A stretch of DNA of 64,000 bases. Origin: Vespula vulgaris. Its lineage: Eukaryota > Arthropoda > Insecta > Hymenoptera > Vespidae. Shown here piece by piece: positions 1 to 12,062 of this stretch. Below the pieces are notes generated by a model, which worked only from the letters and a program-made list of their open reading frames with translations, was not told the DNA's origin and made no database searches. How positions within the stretch are numbered: position 1 is the stretch's first letter; each line of letters opens with the position of its first letter. The DNA lies in assembly GCF_905475345.1 (NCBI RefSeq), contig NC_066591.1, positions 3,185,001 to 3,249,000 of the forward strand, given 5' to 3'. Both the position numbers and the translations under genes were made by a program.

Positions 1-46
1 AGGAGATCGGTCGATGACCTGCAGAGAAAAAGAGAGAGAAAGAGAG

Positions 47-50
<4 letters not shown>

Positions 51-88
<38 letters not shown>
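51..88. repeat. (TA)n microsatellite
   Basis: About 19 uninterrupted AT dinucleotides. Confidence 0.95.
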
Positions 89-95
<7 letters not shown>

Positions 96-442
96 CATAT
101 AGAAAGAGAGATGCTGGCAACATCCCATCGCTTCGGAAAGCCCTCTCAACGTCGGAAGCGTTACGTTGTGCCACTCTCGCCATCGATCAACTAGCAGGCA
201 GAAGACCCTTAACCGTCGATTACTAATCGCTTTCTTGCAAAGCGAGCCGAGCATTTTTCAACATAATTCCAATTTCACTGGCTAGCGAGCGCAACGATGA
301 TGACGAAGAAGAATCGTTGTGCCGAACGGATAAAGCTCTTATAAAGACGAGAAGAGAAAAGAAATCCTGGTGCTGGTTCGAGTCGAAATATAATTCGACT
401 CAGTCAGCTTAAAACGAATGAACATAAAAGAGGAAAAAAATG

Positions 443-496
443 AGAGAGAGAGAAAGAGAGACAGAGAGACAGAGAGAAAGAAAGAGAAAGAGAGAG
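443..496. repeat. (GA)n-rich microsatellite
   Basis: GA dinucleotides with A and C interruptions. Confidence 0.9.
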
Positions 497-756
497 TAAG
501 ATCCACGGTAGACTCCATGAAGCCAAAACCGATTTGAATATCCAACTGAATTAAGACCGACTCACGGGCCATTAAGTCAAACGAAAGGAGGTGGAAACTT
601 TTCTGCTTTTCTCGCTCGAGTTAAAAAAAAAAAAGGATGAAAAAGAAAAAAAAAGAAAAGTACGTGCGAGAATTTACGGGCTTGCAAACCTACCTCCCTT
701 CCTCCCCCCCTCTCTCTACCACAATCCAGCTCCTTCGTGAGAGCTTGACCTCACCT

Positions 757-847
757 GAAAAAAAGAAAAAAAAAAGGAAGAAGAAAGAAAGAAAAAGAGA
801 AAAGAGAAAAGAAGAAAGAAGAACAAAAATAAACGAAAAAAAAAACA
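757..847. repeat. A/G-rich purine tract
   Basis: Nearly pure purines on the plus strand; open frames through it code only Lys/Arg/Glu runs. Confidence 0.85.
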
Positions 848-1138
848 AGGTACGATCTACCACGAAGCTCGAATATATCTACACTTTTCTCCCTTTCTTC
901 TACTTTTTCTCTTTTGTTTTCTTTTGTATTTTTTTCCTCTCCTTTTTTCTAATTTGCCATTTTCCCCTTTCCTCCTTGCCACTCTCTCTCCCGCGTCCAT
1001 ATCTTCTTCCATTCACAAAGAATTTCCATTCCATTCTTTCTCCACTTAAAGAAGAATCCGAAAATCAATAAATCTAATCGCATATAGCCGAGTCCTATTC
1101 GGGATTTTTATCCAAAGAAAATATCCCATAAGAATTTT

Positions 1139-1145
1139 TCTCTCT

Positions 1146-1179
<34 letters not shown>

Positions 1180-1202
1180 TTCTTTCTTTCTTTCTTTCTT
1201 TC
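1139..1202. repeat. (CT)n / (CTTT)n microsatellite
   Basis: CT dinucleotides passing into TTTC tetranucleotides. Confidence 0.95.
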
Positions 1203-1843
1203 GTTTTCTATTATATATCACACAAGAAATATTCCATCGATACGAAAGGAATTTCTTCACAAAAGGATGAAGACGAGTGAATCAAGAAGGGAGAAAAAAA
1301 GAATAATAAAAGAAAATAAAATATAAAGAAAAGAAAAGAAAGGAAAGGAAAAAGATGAAAAAGAAAACCATTTGACATTTCTAAAAATAGAACGAAAAAC
1401 GAGTTGCGTATAAAAGGACTCGTCGAAAATGTAAAACCAGTACGACAAATCATTCTACCGGCGCGAAATGACGCGAAACCGAGAGCCAATCGACAAGCTC
1501 GTAGCATCGAGCTCGTAGCGAGTTTTCGGTGATCTCGCGACTGCCAGCTGTATTTTTAATCGGTCCAGGCCGCTGGCCGAACGAGCAAATAGGTAATTTA
1601 TCACGCCATCCAATCGGCCCTTTTCTCGCGTTCACGCGTTTGGTTACGGAGTTCGAGGATCGTCGTCAACAATGCCGGATTAACGGGCATCAATTTTACA
1701 CGCGAAACGACGAACGCTTTCGGCCGTTCGACCTGTTCGACCTTTTAAAGCTCTTCTCCGAGACGATCCTTTCGTACGATTTTTCTTTCGAACGAGTACG
1801 ATCGTACGATCGACCGATCGTTCGATCGATCTATCCATCCGAC

Positions 1844-1871
1844 AAACATGCTCGTTTCGTCGAGCATGTTT
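1844..1871. other. Perfect hairpin, 11-bp stem, 6-nt loop
   Basis: AAACATGCTCG pairs exactly with CGAGCATGTTT around TTTCGT. It ends a complex island (1440-1880) rich in TCGA palindromes. Confidence 0.8.
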
Positions 1872-2516
1872 TCTCTTAATACGAAAGAAAAAAAGAAAAA
1901 GAGAAAAAAGATAAGTACACAAGTAAAACGACGATAATTAACCTTTCATATTTGTACTCGGAATTCGAGTAAGCTGCAACAAAATCAGGACGTTTACACG
2001 CGGGAAATTCTGTATATGTTAATCACGAGTGACAATTATCCAGATTGATCAAATAATTATCCAGGTAAGTATAATTTAATGCGCTGCAAATTGTGGAACA
2101 AAATTTACAAATGTCGTGCGTTTAAGTTAGTATGTATACCATGGTCAACGTGATAATACTAGGATCGTGAAATGTAGAAAATGCGATAACAAGTGAGAAA
2201 AAATATTTATTTTCGTGATCCATCTCGGGAATATTCACGCATCGATAATTTCAAGTGGAACGTGCACTGATGATGTACGACCGTATAACGACAGAAATGA
2301 TCGCGGGGAATCGGGAGAAAAAGAAAACGACTGGACTCGTTCGTTCGATTCGTCAAAGATAAACGCGGCCGAGATACGCGCTGGAACGTATACGTCGTTG
2401 ATTTTACGTGTCTCGCTAGCCGAGCATGACCGAATCGAGAGAAAAAGAGAGAGAGAGAGAGAGAAAGATATTCTTCCATAAAAAGTCGCTCGTCGATCCC
2501 CACATATGTGTATATG

Positions 2517-2559
<43 letters not shown>

Positions 2560-2561
2560 GT

Positions 2562-2598
<37 letters not shown>

Positions 2599-2600
2599 GT

Positions 2601-2632
<32 letters not shown>

Positions 2633-2640
2633 CGTACACA
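2517..2640. repeat. (TA)n array with regular CGTACA interruptions
   Basis: A long TA array interrupted by CGTACA at about 2559, 2598 and 2633, that is, every 35-39 bp. The two spacers are TA repeats of similar length, so the array grew as a longer unit and not only by dinucleotide slippage. Confidence 0.85.
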
Positions 2641-5600
2641 CATGTACATTCGACTGAAATGGGAAAAAAATGGCCGTCGACGAGCTAGCTTTCTACCGAT
2701 CGCGAGAAAAACGTGGAAAAGGCTGATGGAAGGATTGAAGGAAAAAGAGAAAGGGAGAGATACGAGTCTAGCCATTTCGTAGATCAGTCTGGAAAAGCTA
2801 AAAAGTTGGACTCGCGAAGCGTGAAAAGCTTCCTTCCGTTAAGATGACACACGTATGTATGTATTTACAAAACGTATATACAACGTATCACCGAGCTCGA
2901 TTCGAGTAAACAACCATTACGCAAGAAAAAATTCCCTTTTTTTCTGTCATTGACGTTTCTTTGTTTGTCGTTTCTTTTTCTAAACTAGCTATTGCGACGG
3001 GTTATATTAATAATGAATATGCCACTCGCATATACAGCAACATCGGTAGCATGACTTATTACCATTCTGTCGATGGTCATGTATCTGTCTCTGTCATTCT
3101 TTCTCACTGTTCTGTTACGCTACGTACGGTAGCTGGTAGGTACTTTCTATGTATCTATGTATATATATGTATATATGTATGTATGTACGTGCTCGCGTTT
3201 ACAAAAATATCCTATGCTTCTCCACGTGCTCGTTGCACTTATCGAAACAAAGCCTCCGAACGAAACGTGTTCGACAGTTTCGAGAAATATCGCGAGTCTG
3301 CCTCTGTACGTTTATGTGCTTGCATGTGTTCAAGTAAATATACATATATATATACGATCCCGAACGAATGACGAATGGCCTCGAAACGGAAATGGCTGAC
3401 CGTCCATGTATCTCTCTACTGATAAATAAGTAAATAAATTTCCGACCAGACAAGTTCGCTCTTTGCCGACGCTGATCGTGTCTTCGACTTCCTCATTGCA
3501 TTTCTTTCAACGATAAATTTATACCCCCATTCTCTTTCCCTCTCTCTCTCTCTTTCTCTCTTACACGTCGTTTGCTATCTTGTCCGAAAAAAAATAAAAA
3601 AACAATTTTCCCTTACGCTTTTCCAGTCATATCCAATCTAACTTGTCGCGATCCTAAATATTTTAATGTTACTTTTCATCGTTGAAAAATATCTAGAATT
3701 CCAAAAAAGAAAGTATAACTATGTCGTTTAGTAAATCGTGCTCTCATCGATCATTGGACTTACTACATTAATAAACCTTGCTTACCTATACACACATACG
3801 TACATATAAGAATACATATACATATATATATATGTGTATAATACTTGTTAGATTAAGAAAATTTATAATCTAATATCAGTCGTATTAAATACATACACAC
3901 ACATGATTCTCATAACAAAATGATTAAAATGAAATGAAGTTTCTTCTTTTTCAAAAAAAAAGGAAAATAAAAATACGACAGGGTTCAATATGCTCTGATA
4001 TAATTTGCATCGAATCCTTGTATTATTTGGTGATCCAACAGATTCTCATGCATTTATTTATAGAAAATTTCGTAGAGTTAGAGAACTATATATAATTCAG
4101 CTAGTAGAGAATCGTTCCAGTTAGCAAAGAGACATCGTGTATCCGTGACGAGAGCCGTTGCGGATTTACATTCGCAACTTTTGCAGTTTAAAGCTAGATA
4201 TCTGTACATTTCCTATCCCATATCTACATTTACATTTACGTGTGCATATATAGATATATACACACATACACATATATTTATACATAGGTAGATAAATCGT
4301 ACACGAAGAAACTCTCGACGCGCGAGAATTCTCTCTACATACTAGATGGTACACCACGACGTTGTTTAGATCTCACCAGTACTTCCCACAGTTTCCTGCA
4401 ATTCGATCATCCTCTCTCGCAAAATTTTCCACCATCTAAATATTTCATTAACACGTTCTCTAACAGCTGCTTCTCCCAACCAAACGTATCTTATGTTTCA
4501 ATCGTTGAGACTTGTTTTTGAACTAACGACATTACAAATAGATTATATAGAATTAAACGAATTATCGGTGAAAGATTCTATATTTGAAAAATTAAAATAT
4601 AAATATTGGAATGATAAAAGTTATAGAAACTTTATGAATTTGTCTCTCTGTGTTAATCATACAATATTCCTTCTTCCTTTTTACATTTATTTTTTTCCCA
4701 TTTCCTCAAAATCTTGAAAAAATATCATGAAAGATATTTTTCAGGAGGATGAATGAATATTTAATAAAGAATAAACATAAAAGAAAGAAAATAATTGAGA
4801 ATGAATAGAAAATAAAATGAAAATATATCGTCGTTTCAACGTATCCATTTACGTGTGGCATACATTCCAAGAATTATTTTTGACAAGTAATTTTTCGTTT
4901 TTGTTTTTTTTTATGTACGACGAATATTTTCGTCCTTCGAGTTTGAACAATCAGCTACTATCCAGGGTAGGAAGTGGGAGACACGTTCGAAGGACGACGA
5001 TGGTGTCGTCCCGAATACAAGCGGATAGTTCTGTAATTGTGTAATCCGGATGATAACGCAGATTAAGTTCGTCGTCGAAATACCAGGAGTTAATCGTATT
5101 CACGGGATACACGCTACTTCCCCCGAAGCGTATAATTATCGCAGCCACGCGTTTACCATCTAGCTCAGGACAGGCTCGCTACCTCCAAGGCACAACTAAC
5201 GATATCGAATTTCCTCCTTTCTCAGAGACTATTATGAAAATAACTTTTGTCTCTTTCTCGATCAACCATTCGATGTTACCTTGTCTCGTCAATTTATAAA
5301 TTTATGTTACACAATAGGATCGTTATCGTATATTCGACTTGATATATAAAAAATCATGCGTTTGTAACTAGATCGTGATTATAAAAATAACGTGATTTAA
5401 TAATCACGAAAATAGCGTAATTAAATAAAAAACAATACACGCTAACGAATTAATCAATTTTCATCAATTTTCTTCTCGATTATAAAATACAAAAGACAAT
5501 ATTTTTTTTACATCGGGTTTTACTCTTACCGTGAAGTATACTTTTAGTATACGAAATATCACAAGAAAAAACAAAAGCAAAAAAGAAATCTTGAAAAGAT

Positions 5601-6060
5601 TTCAACTAAAATCAACAAAAGTGAGTGCTGAAATTATCGATGACTCCCGACATTCGATATTGTTAACCGGACTATCATGCTTATTTCCTCTTTACCTCTC
5701 TCTAACATTCACCACTATCCGTAACTTAATTCACAATATTAGGATATCACTTATTAATAATCTCATTAACATCGTTAGAAGACTCTTTGACTAAACTTGT
5801 GAATAACAACGGACCATTAGCGCCACATCGATTATAACAAGAGAGGCTGCTATTTTACACTGTTACGCGAGCCTACTAACGGCGCGTTCCCAACAATTTG
5901 AAAACACGAGAAAGGCCTCCGGCATCGAAGCGACGCATTGCCCTGAAAGCTCACTAGCCATCAATCGAATTATCAATCAGCCGCCTCTGCCGGCGATTGT
6001 TAATTAACAATAACAAGGCAAGCCAATTAGAGTTTGCATCGGAGAGTAGCGGGCTGACTG

Positions 6061-6170
6061 ACTCACTCTCTCACTCTCTCACTCTCTCTCTCTCTCTTTC
6101 TCGTACACTCACTCATTCACTCGCTCTCTCTATCTATCTACGCATCTACCTCTCAATCTATCTGTGTCTA

Positions 6171-6223
<53 letters not shown>

Positions 6224-6275
6224 CTCTCTATCTCTCTCTATCTCCCCTCTATCTCTATCTTCTCTCTCTCTCTCT

Positions 6276-6308
<33 letters not shown>

Positions 6309-6309
6309 G
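6061..6309. repeat. Long (TC)n-rich microsatellite, about 250 bp
   Basis: Mixed ACTC, TCTA and pure TC blocks, the longest pure block near 6176-6220. Open frames across it code only Ser/Leu repeats. Confidence 0.95.
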
Positions 6310-6487
6310 ACTAGACAACCAACAGAGAAAGGGCTTCGACTCGCGCAAAATGATTAACCCTTACAGTACAAGCATCACAGTATATACACACACATACAAA
6401 CAGAGTAGGACACACGCATACATTTATGTCCCGAAACGAAGATTATCGCGTGCGAAGCTAGTTGAACAAAAACAAAAAAAATACGAA

Positions 6488-6520
<33 letters not shown>

Positions 6521-6850
6521 CGAACATTCGTGTCGAACAATAGACGTATACGCGAGTAGCAAGAACAGTTTTTTCGTCTAATTTATCCGTGTTCATTGTT
6601 GTTTCTCTTCGAACGAACTGTATTTTCTTTCTCTCCCTTTCTCTTTTCATTACTCTTTGAAATTCGAACGTGAGTAAATATATAAATGAAATGACAAACG
6701 AATTCGTTTCTTCGAGATTTTTCATTGGAAATTAAATATCATATCCATTGTATCTGATTACGAAAAAAAAAAAAAATCGGAAATATTTATTCGAGAAGCG
6801 ATCGAATTCGCATCAAATAACTCGTAAAGATGAAAACAACATACGTTTTA

Positions 6851-6857
6851 CAACACT

Positions 6858-6899
<42 letters not shown>
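6851..6899. repeat. (GA)n microsatellite
   Basis: About 20 GA dinucleotides. Confidence 0.9.
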
Positions 6900-6904
<5 letters not shown>

Positions 6905-7834
6905 AGAAAGCTACGATTTTCGTGTGCTCGTAATAATAATGAAAGAAAAACAAACAAAAAAAAAGCCACACACAAAACACCAGGAAAAGAGGGAGGTATC
7001 ATAAAAAAGTTTGCTATATAAAAGTTTTCTTATCTCAACAAAATATTTTGGTATTCCACGTTCTCGACCAAGTTTCCATATTAACTCTGTGCTCTGAGCT
7101 TTGCAAATTCCTGCGTGGCTTCCATTTGCCATTTTGGGGGTGGGATAGGGTGGCAGGGGAGAAAGGGAGAGAAGTATTGATCGATGCAAACTGCGATAAA
7201 CCATTAAAGCAACAAAAAAAAAAATAGAAAGAGAGAGAGAAAAAAAAATTTACATCGATAGTTGCACTCGTATTATTATCGTCGTACAAACTGTACAACG
7301 TGTGGCTTAAAAAAAGAAAAAAGAAAAAAAAGAAACAAATAGAAAAAGAATTGTCTCTTCGATTACTCTCTCGATCGATAAAATGAACGTACGATAAAAG
7401 AAACAGAAATACATATATAATTCGATAATATAAAGTCCAATTTTCTATAAATATGAATATTCCCTTCTATCTGTAGAACGTTAACAAAATATCTCCATTT
7501 TTCATACATGCCCAGGAACCAAAATCTTTCCTCTTCAAAGGGACCAATCTACCTTCGGTCTAAAAAGTCATCTGTGTATTCATATTTTTATAGAAGCCAA
7601 ATCGTATAAAGAGCTTCGTCCCGTCTTCGAAAACTCGTCGAACTTCCATTCGATTTAGCTCGTAACGTCCGTAGTATATCGATATAATCAAGAGTTTGGC
7701 TCTTAAGGCACGTAGCCGTAAGGAACGAAGGTAAGTTTCTCTACGAAGCTAAGCCCTCCCCCTTTTCGCCGACTTTTAGTTTTAGCATTTTCGGTTCTTG
7801 CCGCTTCAGCTTCGAGCGCTTTCTCTCACTCTTT

Positions 7835-8090
7835 CACGCGTACAAACACACACACAGGCGCGCGCGCGCGCGGCAGACGAGCAGCACAAATGCTCGCGTT
7901 CGGGCGCGCGAAACTCCCAGCGAACTCAAATCTAAATTTCGACGGAGGAGAATCGCGAGCACGAGAGCAACGCCGCTTGCCGTTTTAATGGGCGTTCAGA
8001 TTAATAATGACGCTGGTACAAGCACTTTCCAACTTCAACGCATACTCGCACCGATGAGAACGAGCGAATACCGCGAGAAGGAGTTCTAAC
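7835..8090. other. CpG-rich island with (CA)n(CG)n core
   Basis: A short ACAC run passes into a GC run at about 7857-7872 and then about 200 bp of complex CpG-rich DNA including GGGCGCGCGAAACTCCCAGC and AGATTAATAATGACGCTGG. It lies far from any exon seen, so an intronic enhancer or alternative promoter is possible. Confidence 0.5.
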
Positions 8091-8210
8091 TAGATATATA
8101 TACATAAAATATATATGTGTGTATCTATATATATGTATATATATCGTATATATGTACGTACGTACGTACCTACGTATGTATGTATGTATGTATGTATGTA
8201 TATTATGTAC
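8090..8210. repeat. Compound TA / GTAC / GTAT microsatellite
   Basis: TA runs, then four GTAC units and about seven GTAT units. Confidence 0.9.
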
Positions 8211-8881
8211 ACATATATTGAACTATGCGTATGTTCTTATGCTCGTATTGATGTGTTAGTACGGTTGATGCGTTCCCCGACTAACCATCTCTACATACGA
8301 GCTTGAATATCACGATTTTATGGTACATGCATCTACACCCTCCAACGAACGATCCAACCCTCTCCTTCAGGAATTAACGCCTCTTCATAATAACTATGCT
8401 TTAAATGCATCTTGCCACTATCTTTGATCATTTTTATTATCTCCCATTTATACTACGGGAAAGAAAAAGGAAATGAAAAATATTGTAAACGATTGTTCTT
8501 CTCATTCTTTTCTTATAATTTATGATTTTATTTATATTAATGAATTAAAATAATATAATATATGTATGTATATATAAATTTGAAGCTATATCAATTATCA
8601 GAGATATTTAACTATTTAAAAATGTATCAGTACCGAGTTACCAATCGCAATTAACGTTTAATGATTACTGATTCGCATTCTGCATTCTACATGCAGCTCT
8701 GCTCTATGACTGAGTAATGATCACCGATTTGACCGGTCGTTCGATCGAAATTAATCCTCGTGAACAAAGCTACGAGAGAGGACGTCAAATCGGTGGGACG
8801 CGTTAACGCTATGGATGATAACGAACGTTAAGTAAACGGTACTCGTCGGGAGCCACGAAATTATGACGATATTTCATATCG

Positions 8882-8915
8882 AACTTTGACGATCGTTCCT
8901 ATAAACGTCAAAGTT
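8882..8915. other. Perfect inverted repeat, 10-bp arms, 14-nt spacer
   Basis: AACTTTGACG at 8882-8891 and CGTCAAAGTT at 8906-8915. Each arm contains a CAAAGT-type half-site, as bound by nuclear receptors of the HNF4/COUP class; binding here is inference. Confidence 0.75.
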
Positions 8916-9147
8916 TGTGAGGTAAACGATAGGACTCCCTCCCATCTTGTATAACGAATCAAACAGTTATTATAGAAAGTAACGTAACAGTATTAAATGA
9001 TCGATTGAATATTTTAAACGAAATTATCATTCGTTTCTTTTTCTTTTTCTCTTAGAAAATTTATCTCAGGCCGATATTTTAACGAAATTTTAATAAAACT
9101 TTTTTACTTTTTATAAGAACTTTAAATGCTCAACGATTAAGACGAAC

Positions 9148-9173
9148 GAATGAACGAACGAACGAACGAACGA
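9148..9173. repeat. (GAAC)n tetranucleotide repeat
   Basis: About six ACGA units; a similar run is at 17160-17183. Confidence 0.9.
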
Positions 9174-9988
9174 AGAAGAAAAAACTGTTCGAAAAAAAAA
9201 ATTAAGAAAAGAAAGAGAGAAAAAAATACGCGCGTTAACTCTACCCTTATAAAATCTCAAGGAAGACGTTAAAACCGATTCTCAGGATTCCGTTCGGTAT
9301 AGCGCATGATTGCTCAAACATCGTAAGATCGATGAAGGTAAAAGAATATGAAGGATTGACGTCGAAGAAGAATAAAGCGAGAAGAAGCTTTCGTTTCTCG
9401 CGATATCGCGCGAGGTTGTTCGATCGTCCCTTGGCGAATAGCCGACGAGAAGTAAATTTATCCTAGCGATAACGACGAGATGGTTCGTTTACACAACGTC
9501 ATGCGACATAATCTAATGCGACTCTGGTGCGACTCTGGTAGCCTCTAGGAAAACGGAAGAGCACCTCCTTGTTCCTTACTCTCGAGAAATTTCATTGTCT
9601 CATCAGGATAATGTTCTCCTTTCTATCTAACCCCACCCACGCTGCCACCCCCATTCTCGCCCAATCTCCTCTTCGTACCAATTCCGCTACTCTTCACACC
9701 CTACCTTTTCAACCATCCCCTTCGTTCTCGTGCAAAGTCTTCAGCAGCGTATCTGCGCAAGGCATAACTCGTTGATGTAATTTTGCACGAACGATAGAGC
9801 CAAGGTGCTTGAATTCATTCGAAATTTCTTTTGTCCCACCCTTTCGCGAACGTCTTTCTTAAGCAGTCTTTGCTTTTCTTACACTTGGACAGCTCTCGCC
9901 ATCCCAACAACGCCTCGAGCTATCTTTTCTAAATAAACAAAATAAAGAAGGAGAAAGGGAAAAAGAAAAAGAAAAGGAAAAAGGAAAG

Positions 9989-9993
9989 AAACA

Positions 9994-10033
<40 letters not shown>
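9989..10033. repeat. (GAAA)n tetranucleotide repeat
   Basis: About eleven GAAA units inside a longer A/G-rich tract from 9945. Confidence 0.9.
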
Positions 10034-11943
10034 AGGGGAAAAAGACGATAGAATACACGTTCCCTATTTCAAGCTCGTCTTCATAATTCTCCTGAGTCAA
10101 GGAAAAGAAAGCACGGAATTTAATGGCTGCTCCCAAACTGTCGTATCTAGCGATGCGTTCTATCTCGCGAAAGAGAGTATACCAGGACTATAAAGAACTT
10201 GGTGGGGGTTGAAAGTGTTGGTATGCTCGATAGACGATTATATATATATATTTATTTATTTATTACGACATCTCACCCCTCCAATTACTTTGATTTATTG
10301 TCACTGTGCTTATCCCATGAACGCTCGTAACCTTTAAGATACAAGCGTATGGGAAGTCGATCCTTGTGCGCCCATCGAAATATCTCTCGATTTCTCAGAA
10401 AAATATTTCTCTCTTTATTTTATATTTACTTCGTGCATTAATTTCAATCGACCCTTTGATTATCGATGAAAATGATTAATAGAATGAAGCCTTCAAAGAC
10501 AACGTTTACGATTAAAAATGCATTCTATCATTACCATAAACAATGAATCAATTAACATAATGAAATATATAATATATATATATATATGTATGTATGTATG
10601 TATACATAACTATTTGTACATACATCATACATATATAAAATACATATGGGTTACTCAGTATCGATTTCTATAAATGAATTGATCGATATAATTTTCGTAT
10701 CACCGATGATATGGATACTGATTAATATCGTATGATAAATTAATTAACATCCCTCACTTCCTCGTATATTATATGGCAATATACTACAAGTAGGTATAAT
10801 ATACTCTACAACAACAAAATCTAATTATTTCCTAGATACAAGCAATAGGTCAGACGATCGAGTAATAAACGGTTGCAATGTTTGCGAGTACCGTGATTTA
10901 TTCTAGCTCGGAGGTAACTTGGGAAAGAGGTTGAAGGTTAGAGAGGAATCCGGTAGTCGCCACTCTATCGTGAACATCCGTAAGCGTGAACTGCTTTCTA
11001 TTCCCTTACGTGGGAATACATTTCGTACGATTCGAGAGAGCACGTTTACTTGCCGATTCAATTTTCGCACCTGATAAGACGCGATACCGTTACGATAACA
11101 AACCGCAAATCTCTTCCTCTCTCTCTCTCTCTCTTTCTCTCTATCTCTCACACTCTTTCTACAATCATACGTGATTTTCAACTATCTTTTTCTAGTTTTC
11201 AACTACAAGAAAAATACAAACTGCATAAGAAAGAAATATAAGAAAAGATTTTATTATTCCACCCAAATTCAAAAATTGACTCAAATCAATTTTCATCAGT
11301 CATTCATAATTCCATTCGTAATTTACAAATTCATTTATAATTCTGATATAATAGGGTTATCATTTACGTAAGATCTAATACCTAAACATTAGAAACTGAC
11401 TGATCGAAGTATCAGGTGTTTGCTAATCTCTGACTATATATCACAAGAATCTTCTTAATGAGAACACGAAACCCATCGTATAAGGATATTAATCGGATCT
11501 ATACGAAAATTAAAAGGCTGCAAATTTATGCTATCCGAAAGAGTCACTCTTCTTAAAAGTTAAGTTCTTAACAATTTGAACGTTTGCCAAATATAAAGCT
11601 TTCTCTCTCTCTCTCTCTCTCTCTCTCAAGCTGAGAAACTTAGCAAATAATTTCTAAAAAGAGAGAAAGAGAAAGAAAAACAAAGAGAAAAAGAAAAAGA
11701 AAAAAAAGAGAGAGAGAGAAAGCTCTCTATCTGTTCGTACAAAACTCATAAAAGATAGACAAGGTGGTCGACGAGAGAACACGTTCGAAGGAAAAGGAAA
11801 AGGGTGGAGCCCGTTTTTTCCATTTCTTTGGTACATCGCACCGTGACATAAACTTTAACTCTGGTCAAACGGCCGAGAAAACGGAAACTAACCGAGCCGT
11901 TTCTCTCTCCATCTCTCTCTCTTCTTTTTCTTCAACAACGATG

Positions 11944-11979
11944 TAGTACGGCTTAACGACGAAAGTTTATGCCGTACTA
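11944..11979. other. Inverted repeat, 9-bp arms, 18-nt spacer
   Basis: TAGTACGGC at 11944-11952 and GCCGTACTA at 11971-11979. Confidence 0.75.
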
Positions 11980-12030
11980 GGCGGACGCGTAAATTACGAG
12001 AACGTAGTTATATCTTCGTTGAGAAGAAGA

Positions 12031-12062
<32 letters not shown>

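Noticed and set aside
1529..1879. 116-codon plus-strand ORF
   Set aside because: No ATG at the start, no domain, and the end is a palindrome-rich region; the opposite strand is also open. Treated as a complex island.
2207..2782. Tyr/Ile repeat ORFs on both strands (also near 13820-14020 and 23080-23440)
   Set aside because: Translation of TA microsatellites; open on both strands at once.
6061..6559. Long open frames of Ser/Leu or Arg/Glu repeats (also at 17528-17815, 28450-28792, 38558-38851, 53117-53480, 55435-55750, 60150-60470 and others)
   Set aside because: They are read-through of CT/GA microsatellites, which lack stops in all frames; no domain or splice support.
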